A stretch of 64,000 nucleotides of DNA from Anaerorhabdus sp964386325 (GTDB lineage: Bacteria > Bacillota_I > Bacilli_A > Erysipelotrichales > Erysipelotrichaceae), in assembly GCA_964386325.1 (NCBI GenBank), contig CAYLQY010000013.1:1-64000 (forward strand). Reading direction: 5' to 3'. The notes beneath the pieces are model-generated. The model saw only the letters and a list, made by a program, of their open reading frames with translations. It was not told where the DNA came from and ran no database searches. Below, piece after piece: positions 40,727 to 49,868 of the stretch. A program made the position numbers and the translations under genes. Every line of letters starts with the position of its first letter. Position 1 is the stretch's first letter.

Positions 40727-43339
40727 TTAATTCCACAAATTTGATTCACCATTCGGGAAAGGATTATCAGGATCCACAAATCGTATTCTATATTGATCCT
40801 TGATTATTCCATCGATTTCATAACGTGATTTGAATAACCATTGAAACTTATTGACTGCTGTATCCTTGCCATTAATTTGATAATCATACAGTTTTTCAAT
40901 TGCTCGTTGATTTGTGTACCATTTTCTCCCTGCATCTAGGGGAGTGTCATTAGTAGGTACATCATTTGAATTGAGGTATATTTTTCCTTCTTTCCTCGAT
41001 GCGACAAAAGAGGGTAATACAAATTCATTGTCAATCAATTCAAGTGGAACGATAAACTCTCCATTTTTCTCAAACATCTTATCTGCTTCTTTTGCTCCAT
41101 CATAGAAGGTTGCTGATGATGATCCTGAGGTTAATGTTTCACTTCCAACACATTCCCAGTTTTGAATAGTTGCGCATTCATTGTAGTAGGTGCTTTCAAC
41201 TTTTATGTCGATTCCTTCGCCTGCAAAGTATACTTCTTTATCTTGTCGAATAATTAGTTTCAGCTCTTCTTGATAGTTCACTTGCTTAGACCCTTGTTCG
41301 ACCATAAAAACAGTAGGAGCTTTGAATTCAAGTTCGCCTGATAACGATTCTTTTGATTCATAGGTTTTTGCATTGGCTGTCAAAGTGAGAGTAGGATGAT
41401 CGATTGTTACTCCACCATTTGATTCAAGTGTTGCTACAAGAGTTGCTGTTCGATGCGATGGTGTATAGGATACATTAATGACTTGGCTTTGATGTAAATT
41501 GATTAGTTCATTAAATACTTTACTCCCATCACATGTTACTTTGAGTGTTACTTCTGCATTTTCATCTAGTTCCATATGTTCGATCTTCAGTGTTAATGTG
41601 TTTGGTTGATTCATCTCATAAACGGTAGTAACCATTTTCCCAAGACTTGCTGTTCCTCGTTCAATGGTATAAAGAGGTGAGAAAGTTGTTGATTCATTAC
41701 CTGCTGTATCGATTGCATGCACTTTGACTTGATAAACACCTGCATCCAAGAAATAGAGTTTATAATTTGGATTCGCAAGAAATGAAGAAAAATCATCCCA
41801 TGTTGATCCACCATCCTTAGATAATGAATACCTCCATTTTGCGATTCCTGAATGATTGTCCTTAATATTAAATTGCACATTAATTCCCTCATTTTCTACA
41901 ATAGTGTCCGTGGAAGGAACAAAAGTCACAAAAGGGACTTGATTATCGATATAGAAAATGTTAGATGATTTACTTCCAGTCATTCCTGTCATATCTGTCA
42001 CAACCGCTTTGATTCTCCATTTACCTGTTTCCAAGAATTCAAAGGTTTGAAGTTCTTCTTTTCCTTCTTTTAGAAAAACTTCTCTTTTTGTATCCTCATT
42101 CATGAGGTAATACTTCACATTCTGGATAGCTCTGAGGGATGGATCTACTACATTCTTATAAGTCTTCACATTGACATCATAACTGTTCAAACGTGAGTTA
42201 CTACTGTGTCCTGTATGTTTGTAACAGGGAGTACGTGATGATCCTGTTGTATGACTGCACCATCCTGAATCACTACTGCTTACACCACTAATCCAATTAC
42301 TCTCTCGATTCTGACTCCAATATACTGGGGATGATTCATATTGAATTCCTGTCGTTGTTGATGTTTGGATGTATGGAAACTCTGTTCCTCCTGCTCCATA
42401 AGAAAACCAGGTATTCCATGGACGATTCCCTTTCTCCATCCATCCTCTTATACTTTGACTTGGTGTATCCATCCCTTTAATACAGTTAGGTTGGGTATAA
42501 GCGCTAATATAATTTCCACGACAAGCATCATAGCTAACATTCTGTGATGTAACAATGGGTACATAGTTGCTCACTATGTTTACTGAAGGGCTAAAAATAG
42601 TCGATGACTTCTTTTCCCATTTTCCATTTCCATCGGGAGTAAAGTTTCCAGTACCATTGCAGACTTGTACTTGTTTTGTTTCTGCACCTTCAATAAACTC
42701 TGTTGTCCATTCAACATGTTCCTTCACCCGATAAGTATTCACTTGGAAGTAGTTGAAGGTATACAGATTGTCTTTACTAAATTCATCAAACCACAAGGTA
42801 ATACTTGATACGGTTTTCCCTTGAAGGTTCAGTTTTGTTTTATTATTCGATGAACTTTCGTAGAATAACTCACCACCATCAACGGTTGCGACACCATCTA
42901 CCCATTTCATTCCTGCATTTAGATACAACTTATAATTAAGTTGTTTTCCAGCCCCTTGATTCTGAGCGTTGATTTGATATTCAATTTCATCAATTTGAAT
43001 TTGCTTACCAAATGAAATGACAAAGAAGTTTTGGTCGTTGGGGTTTGTTGTCGCTTCGATATCGATTTGTTCTAATCCGTTAAAAGTTTTGGAGGATGCC
43101 ATCCAAGGATTCGAAAAAGTGCCGAAGGTGTTCGCATGAACAAGGATATCTGTGCTTGTCAAAAAGTTATTCATCCCTGTATCCCATTCTCCATCAATGA
43201 GATTATATTGCTGTACCCACTCCTTTTTTGAGTAGTAGGTGATGGTTGTACAACTCTGTTCCTCAGCAGAAATCGATTGTGGTAACAGAAAAGAGGCACT
43301 TAAACACAAAATAAGAATGCTTTTAAATAAACTCTTCAT
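40727..43339 (-). CDS. Large secreted Ig-like surface protein of the Tad operon
   Basis: This 870-residue protein has a clear signal peptide (MKSLFKSILILCLSASFLLPQSISA). The N-terminal part is discoidin-like in pattern (IEATTNPNDQNFFVISFGKQIQIDEIEYQ). Central Ig/OmpL47-like units include FVPSTDTIVENEGINVQFNI, DNHSGIAKWRYSLSKDGG and VYQVKVHAIDTAGNEST. No LPxTG anchor or C-terminal membrane segment is seen. It overlaps the TadE-like gene by one base, so it belongs to the pilus operon and may be a pilus tip or adhesin. Confidence 0.75.
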   Translation of the reverse strand: MKSLFKSILILCLSASFLLPQSISAEEQSCTTITYYSKKEWVQQYNLIDGEWDTGMNNFLTSTDILVHANTFGTFSNPWMASSKTFNGLEQIDIEATTNPNDQNFFVISFGKQIQIDEIEYQINAQNQGAGKQLNYKLYLNAGMKWVDGVATVDGGELFYESSSNNKTKLNLQGKTVSSITLWFDEFSKDNLYTFNYFQVNTYRVKEHVEWTTEFIEGAETKQVQVCNGTGNFTPDGNGKWEKKSSTIFSPSVNIVSNYVPIVTSQNVSYDACRGNYISAYTQPNCIKGMDTPSQSIRGWMEKGNRPWNTWFSYGAGGTEFPYIQTSTTTGIQYESSPVYWSQNRESNWISGVSSSDSGWCSHTTGSSRTPCYKHTGHSSNSRLNSYDVNVKTYKNVVDPSLRAIQNVKYYLMNEDTKREVFLKEGKEELQTFEFLETGKWRIKAVVTDMTGMTGSKSSNIFYIDNQVPFVTFVPSTDTIVENEGINVQFNIKDNHSGIAKWRYSLSKDGGSTWDDFSSFLANPNYKLYFLDAGVYQVKVHAIDTAGNESTTFSPLYTIERGTASLGKMVTTVYEMNQPNTLTLKIEHMELDENAEVTLKVTCDGSKVFNELINLHQSQVINVSYTPSHRTATLVATLESNGGVTIDHPTLTLTANAKTYESKESLSGELEFKAPTVFMVEQGSKQVNYQEELKLIIRQDKEVYFAGEGIDIKVESTYYNECATIQNWECVGSETLTSGSSSATFYDGAKEADKMFEKNGEFIVPLELIDNEFVLPSFVASRKEGKIYLNSNDVPTNDTPLDAGRKWYTNQRAIEKLYDYQINGKDTAVNKFQWLFKSRYEIDGIIKDQYRIRFVDPDNPFPNGESNLWN

Positions 43340-43686
43340 CAGTAAATCACCCGTTTTGTTACCTTTGAAGTGGCTAAAGGTATTTTTTGATTAATGACAG
43401 GTATTGTTAATGTTGTTTGTATTTTCACGGTATATCGTTTGAATTCATCACTGAGCGGTTCTTCTTCAAGCACAATATCGATCTTACCTAATTTTTCATC
43501 TAAATCATGAATAAGATTTGACGAAGCGTTCGTTAACCCTTCATGAGTTTCTAGGATATCTACGACAGTCGATGCAGTATCAGATAAAGGTTTATAATAA
43601 ACTGCTGTTCCTAGTAACCCAATCAAGATTAAGACAAAAATACTGAATGTGAAAGTTAAGCCATAGGCTCCAATTACTTGTTTCAT
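43339..43686 (-). CDS. TadE/TadF-like minor pilin
   Basis: This 115-residue protein has a single N-terminal hydrophobic helix (GLTFTFSIFVLILIGLLGTAVYY) and a globular C-terminal domain ending in KRVIY. This is the usual form of TadE-type pseudopilins. It follows tadC by 16 nt and overlaps the large surface-protein gene. No obvious prepilin cleavage motif. Confidence 0.65.
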   Translation of the reverse strand: MKQVIGAYGLTFTFSIFVLILIGLLGTAVYYKPLSDTASTVVDILETHEGLTNASSNLIHDLDEKLGKIDIVLEEEPLSDEFKRYTVKIQTTLTIPVINQKIPLATSKVTKRVIY

Positions 43687-43702
43687 TTCTCATAGCTCCT
43701 TC

Positions 43703-44452
43703 CTATAAACTAAAGAAGTTAATGGTAGTAAATAAGGCAAGGACTAAAATACCCATCGCCCCATATAGTCCATAACTAAACAAATTAAAAGAATCGACTG
43801 CATTTTCATAGTCAATCTCTTTTCTTTTTCTTATTTTTTCATTCGCAAGATTGCAGAATGAAACTAGAACAGCCTCTTTGTTAGAACCTGCAATACTCAG
43901 GCTGTAACAAGTTCGCATGATACTTTCGATGTCTTCTATTTGATGGAATTTTCTTGCAAACTTTAAGTAGGGACTTAATGATTCACCCTCGTTATGAATT
44001 TCACTTACTAATTCTTCTAAATCTTTTCTAAAGAGGTCAGGACAACTATCGATTGCTTTATTTAGCGAAACTGGAATCGTATTCACTTGTACAAGACCTG
44101 CTAGTTTATCCAAGAGATAGGGAAATTCAAGTGTTGCTTTCTTTAGTTTCTGATTGTACTTCTTCTTAAGAAACTGGTATTGCGCAACATAAGTAATGAC
44201 AAAGACAACAACTGATAATAATTCGTTAGTCAACTTCATCATAATGGAAACCAAAGTAACAATCAGTGAAATACAAATTCGGTCACGATAAGCTTTCTTC
44301 CATGTTTTCTTAGACGTATGTTCTACTAAGAAGATATAGTCTTTTTCTATAGTCTTCAAAAGTAAAGCCTTCTTTTCTTCTTGAAATGATTCTTGATTAT
44401 AAAACCATAGGAACCAAATGAGGATTGCAAACCCGATAAACAAGTAAATCAT
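43703..44452 (-). CDS. TadC-like pilus assembly membrane protein
   Basis: This 249-residue protein has about four membrane segments and a T2SSF-type core (LEFPYLLDKLAGLVQVNTIPVSLNKAI, then LVSEIHNEGESLSPYLKFAR). It overlaps the TadB-like gene by 4 nt. TadB and TadC form the inner-membrane platform of Tad pili. Confidence 0.8.
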   Translation of the reverse strand: MIYLFIGFAILIWFLWFYNQESFQEEKKALLLKTIEKDYIFLVEHTSKKTWKKAYRDRICISLIVTLVSIMMKLTNELLSVVVFVITYVAQYQFLKKKYNQKLKKATLEFPYLLDKLAGLVQVNTIPVSLNKAIDSCPDLFRKDLEELVSEIHNEGESLSPYLKFARKFHQIEDIESIMRTCYSLSIAGSNKEAVLVSFCNLANEKIRKRKEIDYENAVDSFNLFSYGLYGAMGILVLALFTTINFFSL

Positions 44453-45336
44453 GTTGAACTCCTTTCCTTACTTTTTGTTGTTTTGGAGAATTTTCTTTCA
44501 AATAGAAGAATCAATGCAACATGAAAGCCAAAGAAAAGGAAATAGCAGAACTCCATTCGGTTCATATCCATCATCATATCTGTATTAAAAAGAGATTGTA
44601 CTAGATATCCTGAAAGCAGACTAAATCCCACAACCATGTAGAATCCTTTTCGTTTTGAATCTTTCTGAATTCTAAAGTTATTCACCACTTTTTCTAAGTC
44701 TTCTAAATGCTCCATCATGACATCGCATTGAATCGGTGAATAGATACCTTCCTTCGCTTTTGAAAGTAATAATTGATTTAATTTCAGTATCTCATCATAG
44801 GGATACTTCTTACTGAATTTAAGTAGAGATTCTTTCAAGTCAACACCATCATGAGTTTCAACCAATACATGTTCTAAATCACTTTGTATTGGATCTTCAA
44901 CGACTTTCTGACAATCTCTTAATACTTTGAAGACAGATCTATTTTCTCTTAAATAAGTGATAGCGGTACAAGTGAAGTCGTAACAATCTCTCTCAATCTT
45001 CTCCTCGTATTTCCTCATGCAATTGATATAGTTCAGATAAGGTAAAAAGAAAAGAACTACACCAAGTAGAATGCATGTGTAGAACCAATTATGGATGGTA
45101 TTGTAGACAATCGTAAATAGAACACAACCTACAAATGCAGATGTCGTTGTATATTCCGTTAATGTATATTGTACATTCAGTTTCTTCAGTTTTTTGCTGA
45201 TTGTAGAAAATGTGTATTGTTTTATCCACTGAACGATCTTAGATTCTTCAAATCCATTAAAATCAGAAGTTTCAATCCAAATGAAACATACCAAAGTATT
45301 TAATACAGCTAATCCCAGTAGATAGACATCATTCAT
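44449..45336 (-). CDS. TadB-like pilus assembly membrane protein
   Basis: This 295-residue protein has N- and C-terminal membrane pairs and a central T2SSF-like domain (RDCYDFTCTAITYLRENRSVFKVL; HDGVDLKESLLKFSKKY). It overlaps the TadA gene by 4 nt and the TadC gene by 4 nt, so platform and motor are translated together. Confidence 0.8.
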   Translation of the reverse strand: MNDVYLLGLAVLNTLVCFIWIETSDFNGFEESKIVQWIKQYTFSTISKKLKKLNVQYTLTEYTTTSAFVGCVLFTIVYNTIHNWFYTCILLGVVLFFLPYLNYINCMRKYEEKIERDCYDFTCTAITYLRENRSVFKVLRDCQKVVEDPIQSDLEHVLVETHDGVDLKESLLKFSKKYPYDEILKLNQLLLSKAKEGIYSPIQCDVMMEHLEDLEKVVNNFRIQKDSKRKGFYMVVGFSLLSGYLVQSLFNTDMMMDMNRMEFCYFLFFGFHVALILLFERKFSKTTKSKERSST

Positions 45337-46349
45337 AAACTATTCCTTTTCATTTTTTTCTGCATAGACACACTATAGGGTTTTATACCTATTCTACCTA
45401 TTCGATACACTTCAGTTTCACTTGGTTCTAAATTAGTATAGTCGTATTCGACGATAGAACTTATAAACCGTTTCATTCCATTGTCTTCTAGTTTCTTCAC
45501 ACAGATGACAACATCAACCAATGAGTGCACTCTGTGATTAAGTGATTCATAGGCAGAACTATCTAGCTTTAGCATTTGAAGAATACGAGTAGTAACGCCG
45601 ATGTCTTCATCTGTATGCATGGTAGTCATCACCTTACATCCTGCAGACATCCCATTCAATAAATCATCAACTTCTTCTTCACGAGCTTCTTGCAAAAAAA
45701 GCCACTGAAGATTTTGACGTAAGCATTTCGCAATGATTTGACTATAACTCATTCCTTCTCGAACGCGAACTTCTAGTACATTCTTTTCAGGATAGAGTAG
45801 CGGGAGTTGAAACTCCATTGAATCTTCTATCGTGACAATACGTTCATAATCAGGTATGAATTGGGCAAGCCACTTAACTAATTGTGTTTTCCCACTTCCT
45901 GTTTCTCCAATTACTAAGATATTGCATCCACATCGCACGTATTCTTTTAATACTTCCAGAACTTCCAATGTAGCGTATTCTGTATCAATCATTGTTTGAT
46001 CAGATAGGATGTTTTCTTTTGTTACCTTTCGTAAGGTTAGTGCAGTCCCACGCTCTGAAACATAAGGGTGAAAGGCACTCACACGGACAATATAGTCATC
46101 TTTTTCAAGTTCACCTTCGAGGAAAGGTGAAGCAGGATTGAATTCCTTTTCCATCTTATTCGCAACTTGGTACGCTATTCTTGAAACTTCAACTTCTGTG
46201 ATTGTTTCCTTCAAAGTAAAAGTTCCTATTTTATTGGAGGTAACAACGATGTTCCCACTAGGATTACAAACCACATCTCGAATATCTTCATGATCTAGAA
46301 CACTTTGCAACATCCCTAGATTTATTCTCTGAAAAAGTTGTTCATTCAT
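45333..46349 (-). CDS. TadA/CpaF-type pilus assembly ATPase
   Basis: This 338-residue secretion ATPase has Walker A GETGSGKTQ near residue 165, the Asp box IVTIEDSMEFQLP, and a Walker B region WLFLQEAREEE where most homologues read VGEVRG, so the Glu and Arg are kept. The His box MTTMHTDE follows. ATG 46349 has AAGGAG 9 nt upstream and overlaps the CpaB stop by 8 nt; a longer frame from 46412 overlaps CpaB. It powers pilus assembly. A VirB11 role for the T4SS is the main alternative. Confidence 0.85.
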   Translation of the reverse strand: MNEQLFQRINLGMLQSVLDHEDIRDVVCNPSGNIVVTSNKIGTFTLKETITEVEVSRIAYQVANKMEKEFNPASPFLEGELEKDDYIVRVSAFHPYVSERGTALTLRKVTKENILSDQTMIDTEYATLEVLEVLKEYVRCGCNILVIGETGSGKTQLVKWLAQFIPDYERIVTIEDSMEFQLPLLYPEKNVLEVRVREGMSYSQIIAKCLRQNLQWLFLQEAREEEVDDLLNGMSAGCKVMTTMHTDEDIGVTTRILQMLKLDSSAYESLNHRVHSLVDVVICVKKLEDNGMKRFISSIVEYDYTNLEPSETEVYRIGRIGIKPYSVSMQKKMKRNSL

Positions 46350-47142
46350 CTTGAACTTCTCCTTCCATGATTGGATAGAGTTTAATATCAATCGTACGTT
46401 GATAGATTGCATCTTTCATTCTCAATCCATCATAGTAATTCTCAGGGTTTTCAACACTATGGAGGGCATCATAGGAAATAACTGGAAATACTTCACCAAA
46501 GACTTTGGCTCGTCCAACTAAGTCAGCATCTTCATAGGATAGGGCAACTACGATATAAGTAGGTGAGTTCGTTGAACGATATCCTTGTTCCTCAGACTCT
46601 TGGTCACTATAAATCGCAAGTACTTTTGCTTGTTTGACTAATTCACCATAGATAACCTTTTCTTTTTCTCCTTCATTCTCAACTCCTGTTCCACTGAAGA
46701 AGAGGTCGACTTTATGTCCAATTCTTAGGGAATTTGAATAAGAAGTCTTTTCATTTACTTCGAGTGTCGTAGCAATTTGTCCTTCTTCTAGTTCAAATAA
46801 TCCTGCATCTTTCACATCACTCTTTTCGGCAAGAAGTTCACCATAAAAGAAAGACCCTTCAGCTAAAGCATTCCCATAACCAACAACTTGTCCAATTAAG
46901 ATTTCCTTATCTGTAACTACTCCCTCTGTAATGGATGAACGAGGAAGTTCTTTCAATGTGATATGGTCTTCTGTAAGAATTGTACCTTCCTTAAGGTATG
47001 TCTTAGTTATTGGTATGGGTTGTAGGTCTATCGTAGATTTCACGATTTGATTAAAGCAGAGAAAACTCAACAAACCAAATAGCAGCACTAAGATGAATGT
47101 TGATAGTACCTTTTGTTTCTTCATTGTTTCTAGTAATTTCAT
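46342..47142 (-). CDS. CpaB/RcpC-like SAF-domain pilus assembly protein
   Basis: This 266-residue protein has an N-terminal membrane segment (VLSTFILVLLFGLLSFLCF) and an SAF domain (TKTYLKEGTILTEDHITLKELP; GQVVGYGNALAEGSFFYGEL). CpaB proteins are periplasmic or surface parts of Tad systems. It overlaps the ATPase gene and follows the 47145 gene by 2 nt. Confidence 0.8.
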   Translation of the reverse strand: MKLLETMKKQKVLSTFILVLLFGLLSFLCFNQIVKSTIDLQPIPITKTYLKEGTILTEDHITLKELPRSSITEGVVTDKEILIGQVVGYGNALAEGSFFYGELLAEKSDVKDAGLFELEEGQIATTLEVNEKTSYSNSLRIGHKVDLFFSGTGVENEGEKEKVIYGELVKQAKVLAIYSDQESEEQGYRSTNSPTYIVVALSYEDADLVGRAKVFGEVFPVISYDALHSVENPENYYDGLRMKDAIYQRTIDIKLYPIMEGEVQDE

Positions 47143-47144
47143 TT

Positions 47145-47549
47145 TTACTCCTTTTCTATGGGGTCATCAACGATGATAAGATTGAGATAATCAACTACGC
47201 ATTCTGTTTCAAGCATTAAATAGGAACTATATCCTTTCACTCGAACAGCGATAGCAGGGGGTTCTTCATGAACACCAACAACTTCAATCTCATAGGTTAA
47301 GCTGAGATCTTTATTTTTATCAAAATTGTTAAACCACAATGCCATGGCTTTCTCTTTATCCATAGACAACTTATGGTTAACAACCAGATCACCAATATTA
47401 ATTGAATCTTGGAGAGTAGATAACTGAGTGGTACGTGTTGCATTATGTACATCATCATCCATCATGATTTTCTTGTTATAATCAGCACCACTGAATGTCA
47501 CCAAGACAAAAAAGATAAGTAATCCATAAAATGCAATTGCACCACTCAT
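47145..47549 (-). CDS. TadE-like membrane-anchored pilus protein
   Basis: This 134-residue protein has an N-terminal membrane helix (GAIAFYGLLIFFVLVTFSGA) followed by a soluble domain with paired beta strands (LTYEIEVVGVHEEPPAIAVRVKGYSSYLML). It lies between the pilin-like gene and cpaB, so it is probably a minor pseudopilin. Exact family uncertain. Confidence 0.65.
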   Translation of the reverse strand: MSGAIAFYGLLIFFVLVTFSGADYNKKIMMDDDVHNATRTTQLSTLQDSINIGDLVVNHKLSMDKEKAMALWFNNFDKNKDLSLTYEIEVVGVHEEPPAIAVRVKGYSSYLMLETECVVDYLNLIIVDDPIEKE

Positions 47550-47563
47550 TCTTTACCTCCTAT

Positions 47564-47704
47564 TTACGCTAATAATCCATTGAAACTGTCTAAGATGCCT
47601 TGTGTTAATTGAGCCATAAAGTCTCCTTTAGCAAATGCTAAGAAAAGAGCAAAAATAGCAATTACGACAATAACTAATCCATATTCTTCGAAAAATGCCT
47701 TCAT
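47564..47704 (-). CDS. Flp-like small pilin
   Basis: A 46-residue peptide at ATG 47704 with a strong AAGGAGGTG site. It has a short N-terminus MKAFFEEYG, a hydrophobic helix LVIVVIAIFALFLAF and a short tail. Flp pilins are about this size and are encoded first in Tad operons, as here. The classical G/xxxxEY cleavage site is not obvious; the only acidic-aromatic motif (EEY) lies before the helix. High translation signals and position support a structural subunit. Confidence 0.65.
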   Translation of the reverse strand: MKAFFEEYGLVIVVIAIFALFLAFAKGDFMAQLTQGILDSFNGLLA

Positions 47705-47802
47705 TCACTTTCACCTCCTTCTTGTGTGTTTTGCGTATTGTTCATCAATAACGCAAAAAAAGGAACGACTTGGTTCTCTTTGTCATTCCTTCTTTTCTGT
47801 TA

Positions 47803-48006
47803 TTAATTTATTTTATTGTATTCATAATTCTTTAGATAAATATCTGGATCAATCTCTTCACAAATAATGTTAATGAGCGCTATATGCTGAGCGATTGCTG
47901 TGCAGACTTGATCTTCAATTTGCTCATTTTGAAATTCAAGATCAAATATCTTTAACAACTTTTGAGCATTGGTTTGTAGAATATGAATAACTCTATCTTT
48001 TTTCAT
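47803..48006 (-). CDS. Small helical protein upstream of the Tad operon
   Basis: This 67-residue protein is mostly helical (HILQTNAQKLLKIFDLEFQNEQ) and ends DPDIYLKNYEYNKIN. AAGGAGG precedes ATG 48006. It lies 52 nt downstream of the HEPN-like gene and upstream of the Flp gene. No family recognised. Confidence 0.55.
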   Translation of the reverse strand: MKKDRVIHILQTNAQKLLKIFDLEFQNEQIEDQVCTAIAQHIALINIICEEIDPDIYLKNYEYNKIN

Positions 48007-48058
48007 TTGATTTCCTCCTTACTTATTGATTAGCGATAAATAAGGAAAATCCTAAAAA

Positions 48059-49306
48059 CTATTTAATTTTCATCATATTTTCTATTTCTGATACTCTATA
48101 AAACTCTTTAACCGCTATTTCTTTTACCAATTCTATACAATTAGTTAAGTAAATATAATCTATCTTGACATAACGTATCGGGTTTTCGGTTGGTATTGGG
48201 AGGTCATTTAAATAATATCCTTCATGTGAGTAATAATTTCTAAGTGACCGTAATTCCTCATTCAGTTCATCAATTTTATAATTAGGGAAGTATTTGTCAA
48301 CAATTTCTTTATTGTGGCGCAAAATTCTTTTAAAACTTTCTCCTTTTATATTCTTTCTTAAAAATTCAATTGATCTGAAATATTCTAAATAAGTAATTTC
48401 CATTGCTGAAGGTGCTCTATGGTACTCAAGAAATGGAAACAGAAAATTTTTTCCGTTTTCACTATATTTTAAGAATGTATTGACTACTTTGGTAAAAACC
48501 TCATTTTTATATTTATCTATAATATTTAATGAAGATTTATATTCACAATTTTCATTAATTTTCAAATTTTTCAAATCAATATAATTATATTCGTTGTTGT
48601 CAATTGTAGTAAATTTTATTTGATTACATTTATACTTACTGTTTGTACAAATATGAACTGATGCATCAAAAGTATTGCATAACTTGATCAGTTCATGTAA
48701 GGCTATTGGTTTATCCAAGACTCCATGTATGTAATTTATATTTCTCATTTGATAATTATTATTTAAGTTCTTGAAAGAAAATGTATTGATGTACTCAATT
48801 GTAAGACAAAGTGAGCTACCTTGAACGATTTGTCCATACTTTTCATCAACATAATGCTTCCCATTAATAGAAACTTCTTGTAGATTTATTTTATCATCAA
48901 ACTTGAAAGATATAGAATTATCACTTGCCAACATAAGCAAATCAGGATGGTAATATTTGAATTCTTGTATTAACATGTTAGATTCGTAATGCCTTGGTGG
49001 ATATTTTGAAGAAATATCGGTTATTGAACGAGTAGCAGAAAATTTGGCAAAATGTGAAAATCCTAAATCGAATTGCTCCAAAAAACAATTTAAATATGTA
49101 GTATATTCTCCTTTTGAATTAATAGTATACAATGGAATGCTATTAATATATTTTTTCCCCAATACATTATTTTTAGCGTGTTCAAATCCCATAAAGTCTG
49201 TAATTTCCAATACGTATTTATCTTTTTCTTGCGAAACTGTTGCATAGCCAACTTCTTCACTTACGTTATCAAATGGCTCTAATGAAGCATACAAAATTTT
49301 ATTCAT
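48059..49306 (-). CDS. ApeA-like HEPN anti-phage protein
   Basis: This 415-residue protein has a long N-terminal beta-rich domain like the ApeA N-terminal domain and a C-terminal HEPN domain with the motif ELRSLRNYYSHEGYY (R-N-x3-H) near residue 375. ApeA from E. coli is a single-gene abortive-infection RNase of similar size. ATG 49306 is chosen (GGAG 8 nt upstream) over a longer frame. It is transcribed towards the Tad operon but its gap and function mark it as cargo. Activity is inferred from the motif and architecture. Confidence 0.75.
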   Translation of the reverse strand: MNKILYASLEPFDNVSEEVGYATVSQEKDKYVLEITDFMGFEHAKNNVLGKKYINSIPLYTINSKGEYTTYLNCFLEQFDLGFSHFAKFSATRSITDISSKYPPRHYESNMLIQEFKYYHPDLLMLASDNSISFKFDDKINLQEVSINGKHYVDEKYGQIVQGSSLCLTIEYINTFSFKNLNNNYQMRNINYIHGVLDKPIALHELIKLCNTFDASVHICTNSKYKCNQIKFTTIDNNEYNYIDLKNLKINENCEYKSSLNIIDKYKNEVFTKVVNTFLKYSENGKNFLFPFLEYHRAPSAMEITYLEYFRSIEFLRKNIKGESFKRILRHNKEIVDKYFPNYKIDELNEELRSLRNYYSHEGYYLNDLPIPTENPIRYVKIDYIYLTNCIELVKEIAVKEFYRVSEIENMMKIK

Positions 49307-49345
49307 TTCATAATCTCCTTCTAAGAGTAAATACTTTTCTCTCAA

Positions 49346-49868
49346 AACATGTTTTATTTATTATTAAATTATATCGCATAATTAATAGGTATTTGGATTT
49401 TTTTATTTATATCCTTGATAAGAGGTGTTTTATCGTTTCAATTTTGTTTTGTATTTGTAAGAATAAAAATTAATTCGTTTTTTTAAATAACAATTTCAGT
49501 GTAGATACACGTTTTTATTGAATGATACAAAAACTATTAAACTAGTTAGTATCATTTAATATTTTCGAGAAATACTTTTGCGATTAATTCTGTATCATTA
49601 ATTGAAATTGCCTTTAATCGCATTAATATTATGATATAATGAGTATTATAAAATGATGGAGGATTAAGCTGATAAGCCAATAGTTATAGGCTGATTTCGC
49701 AGCATGTAATGTGAATGTCAAAAATTATTTTAAGCAACAATTGAATAATTTGTAGCTAAATAAAAGTCAATCGCATACTTTTTTATATTAGATAAGAATT
49801 GTGATGTTTTAGAGTAACTGATATTTAATGATTAATCGTTAGTGTAGTCGTAGAGGAGGATGGATTAA
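49346..49868. promoter_or_regulatory. Intergenic region with promoter of the restriction cassette
   Basis: A 520-bp divergent gap. TGATATAAT at 49632-49640 is an extended -10 for plus-strand transcription, giving a leader of about 220 nt before the methylase start. An 8-bp inverted repeat AATGATAC/GTATCATT spaced by 20 nt lies at about 49519-49554 and could be a control site. I see no gene; a tiny ATG-ATG-GAG-GAT-stop frame near 49652 is too short to count. Confidence 0.5.
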
